Program-made: the position numbers and the translations under genes
The notes under the pieces: model-generated
Seen by the model: only the letters and a program-made list of their open reading frames with translations
Database searches by the model: none
What the model was told of the DNA's origin: nothing
Part shown: positions 9,049-16,338 of the stretch, piece by piece
Numbering within the stretch: position 1 is the first letter of the stretch
Layout of the letters: every line of letters begins with the position of its first letter
DNA from: JAOABV01 sp039801465
Lineage (GTDB): Bacteria > Hydrothermota > Tepidihabitantia > Tepidihabitantales > CAIPLT01
Direction: 5' to 3'
Length of the DNA stretch: 64,000 nt
NCBI GenBank assembly: GCA_039801465.1
Contig: JBDRUT010000003.1
Location: 1 to 64,000 of the forward strand

Positions 9049-9122
9049 GGGCGATTAGCTCAGTTGGTTAGAGCGCTTGCCTCACATGCAAGAGGTCACC
9101 TGTTCAAATCAGGTATCGCCCA
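9049..9122 (+). tRNA. tRNA-Val (anticodon CAC)
   Basis: GGGCGAU pairs with AUCGCCC to form the acceptor stem, with discriminator A. The anticodon arm CUUGC-CUCACAU-GCAAG gives CAC, reading GUG. The D-arm GCUCAGUUGGUUAGAGC and T-loop GUUCAAAUC are standard. The 3' CCA is not encoded (ATTTCC follows). Confidence 0.95.
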
Positions 9123-9896
9123 TTTCCTTTTCTAAGACAAAAAGCAGCACACAATGGTACCGCCGGTTTTAAGTTCTTACGATGAAAGCTCGGAAAAAGT
9201 CGCTTTCATTGATTACATCGAGTAAAAAAAACGATTACAATGATGGAAAAATCAATATAATTATTGCCGATGTTGCTATAATATCCACGCAATCAATACT
9301 TTTTTTAGTATTCTCTCAAGATTTACTCTTGACAGTAACAATTTTGTCGATATAATATATGCAAATGTGTGCATAAGTATTTTAGTTAAAAAAGATTTAA
9401 TAAGGGTTAACTTATGCTAAAAAGATTGCAAAGTAAATTTATTGTAAGATGAGAAAAGAAATATGATGTATTTGTTGAATTTGATGTTAAATAATTATGA
9501 AATTTCGTAATTTGCTAAAGTAAAGAATTTTATTTTTATGAAAGATTTTGCACAAATAATTATTACAACCGGAATCCAAATTTTAAAAGGCGTGGTCACA
9601 GTACCGAGGCCGTATGGATGCTTTTCCGAATCAATTCTCCCCATCGTTTAATAAGGCGAAAACTGCGCTAATTTTCTTATCAAAAACATTTTCTTTCAGA
9701 TCGTTAATATTTTTACAATTTATTCAGTTTTTATGTGTAACTAATAACTCATTAACCGATTTGCCGTTCAATCTTTCTTGAAGGTTGCCTTAATCTGGAT
9801 TCAATATATGACCATTTTTGCTGTTATGTAGAGAATTATTCAGTTTACATGGGAAATTATTAAAATTAGAAAATTTTACGAAAACAGATTGAATAA
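9123..9896. other. 774-bp gap with an orphan promoter and decayed coding remnants
   Basis: No intact gene. A stem-loop pairs GATGAAAGC (from 9181) with GCTTTCATT (near 9202). A consensus promoter lies at 9329-9356. On the minus strand, about 9590-9718, a readable but interrupted peptide is visible (KENVFDKKISAVFALLNDGEN, one stop, then a frame shift into EKHPYGLGTV), which looks like the remains of a gene. Its identity was not recognised. Confidence 0.4.
9329..9356 (+). promoter_or_regulatory. Consensus promoter with no gene downstream
   Basis: TTGACA (9329-9334) and TATAAT (9351-9356), both perfect, 16 bp apart. Start predicted near 9363. Downstream there is only a 3-codon frame at 9365 and a 12-codon frame at 9414 behind TAAGGG. 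It either drives a small RNA or is left over from a lost gene. Confidence 0.6.
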
Positions 9897-10586
9897 TCAA
9901 TCTTTCATTATTTGTCGCATCGCTTGAGCGTTGGCTAACATATCTTGGTCATTATTGAAATAGATGTAAACTGCTTTTGGTTTAAGTATTTTAATGCGTA
10001 AACTTATCTCTTTCAGTTCTTTTTTTGAATAATTGTGTTGATACCAGTTAGTTCGTCCGTGCATTCTTAAATATACTTTATCTGATGTTTGATAAATTGT
10101 ATTGGGAAATTTGGGAGCATCAATTGAAACCCAGGTGATATTATGTTTCTTTGCCCATTTAATTTCTTCTTCGGTAAACCAGTTTTGATTTCTTGGTTCT
10201 AAAGCAAATTTATCGTTAAGGTTAGTGTATTTTATAAACTCAGTTATAATATCTCGATTATCAGGAGTAAATGATGGTGGTAGTTGAAATAGATAGAAAT
10301 CAATCAACTCGCGCATTGGGAAGAAAAGGTCATAAAACGATTGCCAAACCGAGTAACTGTCTTTATTAAATCTTAGAAGATGGGTAATGCCTCGATTTAC
10401 TTTAACTGACCATTTTAAGTTTTTGCCTTTTTTCGCCCAGGATTTTATTTGATTGGGAAATGGAAAACGATAAAAGGAAGCGTTTAATTCTACAGAGTTT
10501 AATTTTGAGTTAGCGGTATACCAATCTAAACTCTGGCCTAAATTCCAAGGATAAAACCAACCTGAAGTGCCAATATAGATTTCCAT
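9897..10586 (-). CDS. DUF72 (YecE-like) protein
   Basis: 229 residues from the ATG at 10586; the frame runs nine codons further upstream to a TTG, but family members begin at MEIYIGTSGWFYPWN, so the ATG is preferred. The IGTSGW opening, the VELNASFYRFP segment and FALEPRNQNWF correspond to the conserved motifs of the TIM-barrel DUF72 family. At about 229 residues it is near the family's usual 240-280. The molecular function of the family is unknown. There is no Shine-Dalgarno; the promoter just upstream leaves only a short leader. Confidence 0.85.
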   Translation of the reverse strand: MEIYIGTSGWFYPWNLGQSLDWYTANSKLNSVELNASFYRFPFPNQIKSWAKKGKNLKWSVKVNRGITHLLRFNKDSYSVWQSFYDLFFPMRELIDFYLFQLPPSFTPDNRDIITEFIKYTNLNDKFALEPRNQNWFTEEEIKWAKKHNITWVSIDAPKFPNTIYQTSDKVYLRMHGRTNWYQHNYSKKELKEISLRIKILKPKAVYIYFNNDQDMLANAQAMRQIMKD

Positions 10587-10601
10587 AAAGTACCTAAAAC
10601 T

Positions 10602-10629
10602 ATTTTGCTCCAAAGTTTGCTTTTGTCAA
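10602..10629 (-). promoter_or_regulatory. Possible promoter of the DUF72 gene
   Basis: On the minus strand TTGACA (10629-10624) is followed after 16 bp by CAAAAT (10607-10602). The ATG at 10586 lies 16 bases beyond, so the leader would be about 9 bases. Confidence 0.4.
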
Positions 10630-10779
10630 TACACTTTAGCATTTTGAATAAACAGTTGGCAAGTAAACAAATATATATCTTTTATAAGCGTTTTTTCTAA
10701 AGTATCCCATTGAATTTTTTTGCCGAAATTATTTTTATTTTCTCAATAAAACAGATTTTTTCAAAAATTAAAATTTTTG

Positions 10780-10807
10780 TTGACTTTTAATATTTTTTTA
10801 TTAAAAT
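10780..10807 (+). promoter_or_regulatory. Promoter of tRNA-Ala and probably of pdaD
   Basis: TTGACT (10780-10785) and TAAAAT (10802-10807), 16 bp apart. Start predicted near 10814, about 42 bases before the tRNA. No terminator or second promoter is visible in the 19 bases between the tRNA and pdaD. Confidence 0.55.
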
Positions 10808-10855
10808 CAAGTGTTGCAAAAGTTTTTAGTAGTAAAAACAATTTATATTTATTCT

Positions 10856-10928
10856 GGGGCAGTAGCTCAGTTGGGAGAGCACCTGAATCGCACTCAGGAG
10901 GTCGGCGGTTCAAATCCGCTCTGCTCCA
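10856..10928 (+). tRNA. tRNA-Ala (anticodon CGC)
   Basis: Acceptor GGGGCAG/CUGCUCC contains the G3-U70 wobble pair that specifies alanine. Anticodon arm CCUGA-AUCGCAC-UCAGG gives CGC, reading GCG. Discriminator A; CCA not encoded. The pdaD start codon follows after only 19 bases. Confidence 0.95.
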
Positions 10929-10947
10929 TTATTAGGAACTACAGAAA

Positions 10948-11493
10948 ATGATAATCCCGAAAAAACTTTTTCTTACTAAAGGTGTTGGTCGACATCGTGA
11001 CAAGCTTTCCAGTTTTGAGGCAGCATTAAGAGATGCTGGCATTGCACAATTTAATATCGTCAAAGTCTCAAGTATCTTACCACCGTCGAGTAAAATCATT
11101 CCGCGAAGCAAAGGTTTACAATATTTGACCCCGGGTGAAATTATTTTTTGTGTGATGTCAGAGAATTCTACAAATGAACCGCATCGCTTAATTTCCGCAT
11201 CAATCGGTGTTGCCGTGCCTAAAGAGAGAAATCAGTATGGTTATTTATCAGAATACCATTCTTTTGGTGAGACTGAGTCTAAAGCCGGTGATTATGCCGA
11301 AGATCTAGCCGCATCAATGTTAGCAACAACTTTAGGTGTTGAATTTGACCCAACTGCTGGATGGGATGAACGAAAAGAAATCTGGAAAATTTCTGGTAAG
11401 ATCGTTCGCACTATGAATATTACGCAAACCGCTATTGGTGATAAGCGGGGATTTTGGACAACAGTTGTTGCTGCGGCAGTACTTTTGCCCTAA
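10948..11493 (+). CDS. pdaD: Pyruvoyl-dependent arginine decarboxylase
   Basis: 181 residues, the usual length (160-195). It begins MIIPKKLFLTKGVGRH, and the self-cleavage site is in KVSSILPPSSKI: S41-S42, where cleavage turns S42 into the pyruvoyl group of the alpha chain. The enzyme makes agmatine from arginine and is commonest in archaea, with scattered bacteria such as Chlamydia (AaxB). The next gene, 12 bp away, is a deoxyhypusine-synthase homologue, which points to polyamine synthesis rather than acid resistance; no arginine/agmatine antiporter is nearby. It follows tRNA-Ala by 19 bases with only a weak AGGA upstream, so both are probably on one transcript. Confidence 0.92.
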   Translation: MIIPKKLFLTKGVGRHRDKLSSFEAALRDAGIAQFNIVKVSSILPPSSKIIPRSKGLQYLTPGEIIFCVMSENSTNEPHRLISASIGVAVPKERNQYGYLSEYHSFGETESKAGDYAEDLAASMLATTLGVEFDPTAGWDERKEIWKISGKIVRTMNITQTAIGDKRGFWTTVVAAAVLLP

Positions 11494-11505
11494 GAAAGGA
11501 GTAAT

Positions 11506-12564
11506 ATGAAAAAGATTCCGTTTCTAAGAAAAAAAGTCAAGGCAATTAAAGTAAAACCTAATAAATCCATAAATCAATTACTTCATGATATGGCGCAAAC
11601 TGGATTTCAAGGCCGAAAATTGGCTGAATGTGTTGATGTTTTCCAGGAGATGATTAATAATAAGAAGGTAACAATTTTATTTGGTTATGCGGGTTCGCTT
11701 TCAACGACCGGGCAGTGGAAGATTATAAACTGGTTAATTGAAAATAACTTTATTGACATCTTAATTCCTACAGGTGCTAATATTTCTGAAGATATTGTTG
11801 AGGCAATGGGAAAGAGTTATTGGCAGGGCTCACACTTAGTAAACGATAAAAATTTATTTAAGTTTGGATTAAATCGGTATTATGATGTGTACGGACGAGA
11901 AGATGATTACTTGGAAATGACTACTTTAATTGCGGATTTTATTCAAACCCTACAAGAAGATTACAATTATACCTCGCGAGAATTTTTATATCTGTTTGGT
12001 AAATGGTTAAGTCAACAAGGCATCAAAAGTATTGTTGCAACGGCAGCGGAAAACAATGTGCCGATTTTCTGTCCGGCAATAATGGATAGTCCTTATGGTG
12101 ACGCAAGTTTGATTGCAAAAAGCCGGGGATTTAATCTTACAATTGATGCAGTTAAAGATTATGTTGAATTTATGAGTTTAGGAGAACGGGTGAAAGAGAC
12201 GGGTGTGATTTATATTGGTGGCGGAGTGCCCAAAGATTTTATCCAACTTTTTGCCGTGACTTGTGACCTTTTATATAAAAATAAAAAAGTTCCTGGTAAA
12301 AAGGGACTGAAGCGATTACTTACTGACGAAACTTATTATCCTCATAAATATGCCATCCAAATAACTACTGATTCTCCGCAATGGGGAGGTTTGTCAGGAG
12401 CAACTTTTGAAGAAGCAATTTCTTGGGGAAAGGAAACAGATGACGGGAGATTTGTTCAGTGTTATTGTGAAGCAACAATCGCCTTGCCTATCATTGCCCA
12501 TGCTTTGGCTGAACGTAGATTGAAACGAAAGCCGTTAAAGCTTTTACAATTTTTTAATTGCTAA
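11506..12564 (+). CDS. Deoxyhypusine synthase homologue (SpeY-like)
   Basis: 352 residues starting behind AAGGAG. The NAD-binding region IPTGANISEDIVEAMG and the C-terminal EAISWGKE match the deoxyhypusine synthase fold; the lysine that carries the aminobutyl imine in eukaryotes corresponds to K309. Bacteria lack eIF5A, and homologues with the TGAN..xD..EA.G signature have been shown in some species to make polyamines (homospermidine in cyanobacteria, SpeY). With arginine decarboxylase immediately upstream (12 bp), the likely job is aminobutyl transfer onto putrescine or agmatine. Exact product is inference. Alternative: modification of an unknown protein lysine. Confidence 0.85.
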   Translation: MKKIPFLRKKVKAIKVKPNKSINQLLHDMAQTGFQGRKLAECVDVFQEMINNKKVTILFGYAGSLSTTGQWKIINWLIENNFIDILIPTGANISEDIVEAMGKSYWQGSHLVNDKNLFKFGLNRYYDVYGREDDYLEMTTLIADFIQTLQEDYNYTSREFLYLFGKWLSQQGIKSIVATAAENNVPIFCPAIMDSPYGDASLIAKSRGFNLTIDAVKDYVEFMSLGERVKETGVIYIGGGVPKDFIQLFAVTCDLLYKNKKVPGKKGLKRLLTDETYYPHKYAIQITTDSPQWGGLSGATFEEAISWGKETDDGRFVQCYCEATIALPIIAHALAERRLKRKPLKLLQFFNC

Positions 12565-12582
12565 TTTTTGTCCATCACCATT

Positions 12583-12604
12583 ATGAGGATGCTATGAGGA
12601 GGCT
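12583..12604 (+). repeat. Two-copy 11-bp tandem repeat before butyrate kinase
   Basis: ATGAGGATGCT at 12583-12593 is followed directly by ATGAGGAGGCT at 12594-12604, one difference. The second copy creates GAGGAGG, but it lies about 16 bases before the ATG at 12620, further than an ordinary Shine-Dalgarno. Confidence 0.6.
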
Positions 12605-12619
12605 ATAGATTGAATAGAA

Positions 12620-13711
12620 ATGCGAATTTTAGTTATTAATCCTGGTGGCTCGTCTACTAAAATTGCTCTTTTTGAATATTCTGACAAGTTAAAACCGACC
12701 AAATCAGTTGATGAAAATAAATTGATTAGTGTTTTTGAAAAAACAATAGTCCATCCAGTTTCAATTCTTAGTAAATTTAAGAGTATTTTAGACCAGTATA
12801 ATTATCGAAAAGAGTTAATTGTTGATGCGATTAACAATAATAAGTTTGATGTTATTGTTACTCGTGGCGGACCGTTGAAGCCATTAAAAAGTGGTACTTA
12901 TCAGATTACTTCTAAAGTTGTTTCTGATATTAAGCGCGGCCGAATACAAAGTTTACATCCTTCATTATTAGGACCATTAATTGGATATGCTTTGGCTAAA
13001 GAATATAAAATAAAAGCATATTTTGTCGACCCAGAATCAGTAGATGAATTTTTTTCATTAACGCGGATTTCCGGGTTACCTGAAATTGAACGGAAATCGC
13101 TGTCCCATTTTTTAAATATTAAAGCAGTAATCCGAAAAGTCGCGTCAAGATTAAAAAAACCGATTACGCGACTGAATTTTATTGTTGCACATCTGGGTAG
13201 CGGAATCACGATTTCCGCAATTAAACAAGGGAAACAGATTGATGCGAATAATGCTAATGAAGACGGACCGTTTTCGCCACAAAGGACTGGTTCATTACCA
13301 CTAGCACAAGTCATTGAAATGTGTTTTTCTGGTAAATATTCCAAGCAGGAAATGCTAGATAAAGTTCAAAGGAAAGGTGGCCTTTTGGCATATTTAGGAA
13401 CTGATGATATTAGAGTTATTGAACAAAGAATCAAGAAAGGAGATGAAAAGGCTAAGTTGATTTATGAAGCGATGATATATCAGATTGCTAAAGAAATCGG
13501 CGCAATGTATGTTGTATTAAAAGGTAAAGTTTCTGCAGTTGTTATCACCGGCGGCGTTGCTAAATCCCGGCAATTAATTAAAAAATTGAAACAATGGATT
13601 AGTTTTGTTAAAAGACCGGTTTTTGTAATACCAGGTGAAGAAGAAATGAAAGCATTGGCAATGGGAGCATTAAGAGTTGTCTTAGGTTTAGAAAAAATAC
13701 AAAGTTACTAA
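12620..13711 (+). CDS. buk: Butyrate kinase (acetokinase superfamily)
   Basis: 363 residues, as in the family. The N-terminus ILVINPGGSSTKIALFE is the adenosine-binding phosphate-1 motif of butyrate/acetate kinases; further motifs are VTRGGPLKPL, VAHLGSGITISAI and ITGGVAKS. It interconverts butyryl phosphate (or branched-chain acyl phosphates) and the free acid with ATP formation. No phosphate butyryltransferase is adjacent, but iorAB follows, which makes acyl-CoA from 2-oxoacids; together they suggest ATP gain from amino-acid fermentation. Start chosen at the first ATG in register with the conserved N-terminus. Confidence 0.9.
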   Translation: MRILVINPGGSSTKIALFEYSDKLKPTKSVDENKLISVFEKTIVHPVSILSKFKSILDQYNYRKELIVDAINNNKFDVIVTRGGPLKPLKSGTYQITSKVVSDIKRGRIQSLHPSLLGPLIGYALAKEYKIKAYFVDPESVDEFFSLTRISGLPEIERKSLSHFLNIKAVIRKVASRLKKPITRLNFIVAHLGSGITISAIKQGKQIDANNANEDGPFSPQRTGSLPLAQVIEMCFSGKYSKQEMLDKVQRKGGLLAYLGTDDIRVIEQRIKKGDEKAKLIYEAMIYQIAKEIGAMYVVLKGKVSAVVITGGVAKSRQLIKKLKQWISFVKRPVFVIPGEEEMKALAMGALRVVLGLEKIQSY

Positions 13712-13820
13712 ATAGAATAAATTAGATAGTTACGCTAAAAAAGATGAATTTTTAGTTGATTTAGAAAATAGAAAAGAGACAGTAAAAAAAACAAAAATTT
13801 AATTTGATAAAGGAGTTTAG

Positions 13821-15539
13821 ATGAATAATATGCAACGAAAATTGCTTTCTGGTGATGAAGCAATTGCTCGCGGTGCCTGGGAGGCAGGTTGTAAAGTTGC
13901 TGCAGCGTACCCGGGAACACCCTCAACCCAAATTTTAGAAAATCTCGTAACTTATAAAGATGTCTATTGTGAGTGGTCAACTAATGAAAAAGTGGCTTTG
14001 GAAGTTGCTTTAGGTGCTGCTTTGGCTGGTGTTCGTTCATTGTGTGCGATGAAACATGTTGGACTTAATGTTGCTGCTGACCCGTTATTTTCGTCGGCTT
14101 ATATTGGTGTTCGTGGTGGTATGGTAATTGTAACTGCTGACGACCCGGGCATGCATTCTTCACAAAACGAACAAGATAATCGTTATTATGGAATGTTTGC
14201 GAAAATACCGGTTTTAACGCCTTCAGATAGTCAAGAAGCCAAAGATTTTACCAAACTGGCATTTGAGATTTCAGAGGAGTATGATGTGCCGGTAATTTTA
14301 CGCATCACAACACGTATTGCTCACTCTAAAACCATTGTCAGTTTAGAAGACCGTAAAGAAGTTACTGATAAAGGTTATACCAAAGACATTACTAAGGCAA
14401 ATCTTTTGCCTCAGTTTGCTCGGATGCGTCATAAATCTTTAGAAGAACGGATGCAAAAACTAACTGAATATGCAAACACGACTCCGATCAATCAAATTAT
14501 CGAAGGTAAAAAGAATATTGGAATAATTGCTGATGGTGTTGCTTATCAATATGCTCGAGAAGTCTTTACCCAAGCGTCATTCTTAAAATTAGGTATGGTA
14601 TGGCCATTTCCTAATGAACTGGTGAAGAGATTTGCTCGGAGTAAAAAAACTCTTTATGTAATTGAAGAAGTTGACCCATTTCTTGAAACACAAATAAAAG
14701 CACTGGGTATTAAAGTTATCGGCAAAGAGAAATTACCATTAATTGATGAACTTAATCCCCGCATAATTAGAAATTCTTTAACTGACAAGCAAATCACTTA
14801 TAACCCAGAACAATCTTTGCCCGCACGACCACCGGCGTTATGTCCTGGTTGTCCTCATTCGGGACTCTTTTATCTATTACAAAGAAAAGATGTAATAATT
14901 ACTGGCGATATTGGTTGTTATACATTGGGAACATATTCACCACATAACGCAATGGACACTTGTGTTTGTATGGGCGCTTCAATAACATTAGCACATGGGA
15001 TTGAAAAAGCATTAAAGAATAGTAAACGCATTGTTTCGATTATTGGTGATTCAACTTTTTTCCATATGGGATTACCGGGGCTAGTAAATACCACTTACAA
15101 TAAAGGCAATCAAATTTTAATAATTGTTGATAATCGGACAACCGGAATGACTGGACATCAGGACCACCCGGGAACTGGCAAAACTTTAATGGGTGAAGAA
15201 ACAAAACTGTTGGATTGCGCTGAAATTGCAAAAGCCTGTGGCATTGAAAAAGTCTATGTTATCGACCCGTATAAAATCAAAGAGAATCGCGCATTATTTC
15301 GCCAAATTTTGGCTGACAGAGGACCGGCTGTAATTGTTTCACGACAACCTTGCGCACTGCTTGCGCCCCGAAAGAGCGCCAAGAGAGTTATTGAAGAGAA
15401 ATGTAATGGTTGTAAATTATGTATGGCAATAGGTTGTCCAGCAATGTGTTTTGTAAATGGGAAAGTTGTTATAAATACCGCTTTCTGTGTTGGTTGCGGA
15501 ATGTGTGTTGAACTCTGCCAAAAGGAGGCGATTGTATGA
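13821..15539 (+). CDS. iorA: Indolepyruvate:ferredoxin oxidoreductase, alpha subunit
   Basis: 572 residues behind AAGGAG. Domains in order: pyrimidine-binding domain (SGDEAIARGAWEAG, AYPGTPSTQI), a middle transketolase-like region, the TPP-binding domain with CPGCPHSG and GDIGCYTLG (from about residue 342) and GDSTFFHMG, and a C-terminal two-cluster ferredoxin domain (528-571, CNGCKLC... and CVGCGMCVELC). The enzyme oxidatively decarboxylates aryl 2-oxoacids to acyl-CoA, reducing ferredoxin, in anaerobic amino-acid fermentation. Its stop overlaps the iorB start (ATGA), so the subunits are translationally coupled. Confidence 0.95.
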   Translation: MNNMQRKLLSGDEAIARGAWEAGCKVAAAYPGTPSTQILENLVTYKDVYCEWSTNEKVALEVALGAALAGVRSLCAMKHVGLNVAADPLFSSAYIGVRGGMVIVTADDPGMHSSQNEQDNRYYGMFAKIPVLTPSDSQEAKDFTKLAFEISEEYDVPVILRITTRIAHSKTIVSLEDRKEVTDKGYTKDITKANLLPQFARMRHKSLEERMQKLTEYANTTPINQIIEGKKNIGIIADGVAYQYAREVFTQASFLKLGMVWPFPNELVKRFARSKKTLYVIEEVDPFLETQIKALGIKVIGKEKLPLIDELNPRIIRNSLTDKQITYNPEQSLPARPPALCPGCPHSGLFYLLQRKDVIITGDIGCYTLGTYSPHNAMDTCVCMGASITLAHGIEKALKNSKRIVSIIGDSTFFHMGLPGLVNTTYNKGNQILIIVDNRTTGMTGHQDHPGTGKTLMGEETKLLDCAEIAKACGIEKVYVIDPYKIKENRALFRQILADRGPAVIVSRQPCALLAPRKSAKRVIEEKCNGCKLCMAIGCPAMCFVNGKVVINTAFCVGCGMCVELCQKEAIV

Positions 15540-16123
15540 AGAACAAGACAACTAATATCTTATGCTGCGGTGTTGGCGGTCAAGGCGTTCTGTTATTTAC
15601 TGATATATTATCTGATGTTGCAATGCAGGCAGGATTAGATGTGAAAAAAGCCGAAGTGCATGGTATGGCACAACGAGGCGGAAGTGTTAACAGCCATTTG
15701 CGATTTGGTGAAAAAGTATTTTCACCACTTATTGAAGAGACGACTGCAGATTTTATCGTCGCTTTTGAAAAATTAGAAGCAGTTCGTTATTTACACTTTC
15801 TTTCCGAAAAAGGAGTTTTACTCACTGATACTTTAGAAATTGCGCCGATGCCGGTTTTAACTGGTACTGCTGAATATCCTAAAGATTTAATTGAGCGAAT
15901 ACAGGCACGGATAAAAAAGTTTTACATCATCGAAGCATTTAACAAAGCCAAAGAATTAGGAGAAGTGCGAGTTCAGAATGTAGTGATGCTTGGCGCACTT
16001 TCTCGTTTCTTAAAATTTCCCCAAGAACTTTACCGAGAATCCATTGCACGAAATGTCAAAGCAAAATTTGTTGACTTAAATCTTAAAGCATTTGATGAAG
16101 GAAGGAGATTATTAAAGAAATAA
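15536..16123 (+). CDS. iorB: Indolepyruvate:ferredoxin oxidoreductase, beta subunit
   Basis: 195 residues, the standard size. It begins with a glycine-rich CCGVGGQGVLLFTDIL motif and contains KKAEVHGMAQRGGSVNSHLR, the signature of the gamma-type domain of 2-oxoacid:ferredoxin oxidoreductases. The start overlaps the iorA stop by four bases, with AAGGAGG in the end of iorA serving as ribosome site. It forms the heterodimer with IorA and contributes the CoA/2-oxoacid binding half. Confidence 0.95.
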   Translation: MKNKTTNILCCGVGGQGVLLFTDILSDVAMQAGLDVKKAEVHGMAQRGGSVNSHLRFGEKVFSPLIEETTADFIVAFEKLEAVRYLHFLSEKGVLLTDTLEIAPMPVLTGTAEYPKDLIERIQARIKKFYIIEAFNKAKELGEVRVQNVVMLGALSRFLKFPQELYRESIARNVKAKFVDLNLKAFDEGRRLLKK

Positions 16124-16338
16124 AAAGCCAGATAAACATTTGAAGAATTAAGAAGATATAGATGGAAGTTTCTGGGCGCGTTGATTGTGATATAAAAAGA
16201 ATAATATAAATTTAAGGTTAATAATTTTTTGTTGTGATTATGGGTTTTAATATTGATATCAAAATAAAATAATTATATTATAAAAATTTAGTGTTTGTTG
16301 ACTTACGTGTAAAGTAATTTATGTGAAAGGAGTTAAAA

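Noticed and set aside
12901..13344. 147-codon minus-strand frame inside butyrate kinase
   Set aside because: Antisense shadow of a well-conserved gene.
16298..16325. TTGACT plus TATGTG as the promoter of the large membrane protein
   Set aside because: The -10 box is poor and the predicted start would fall inside the Shine-Dalgarno, so the real promoter is uncertain.
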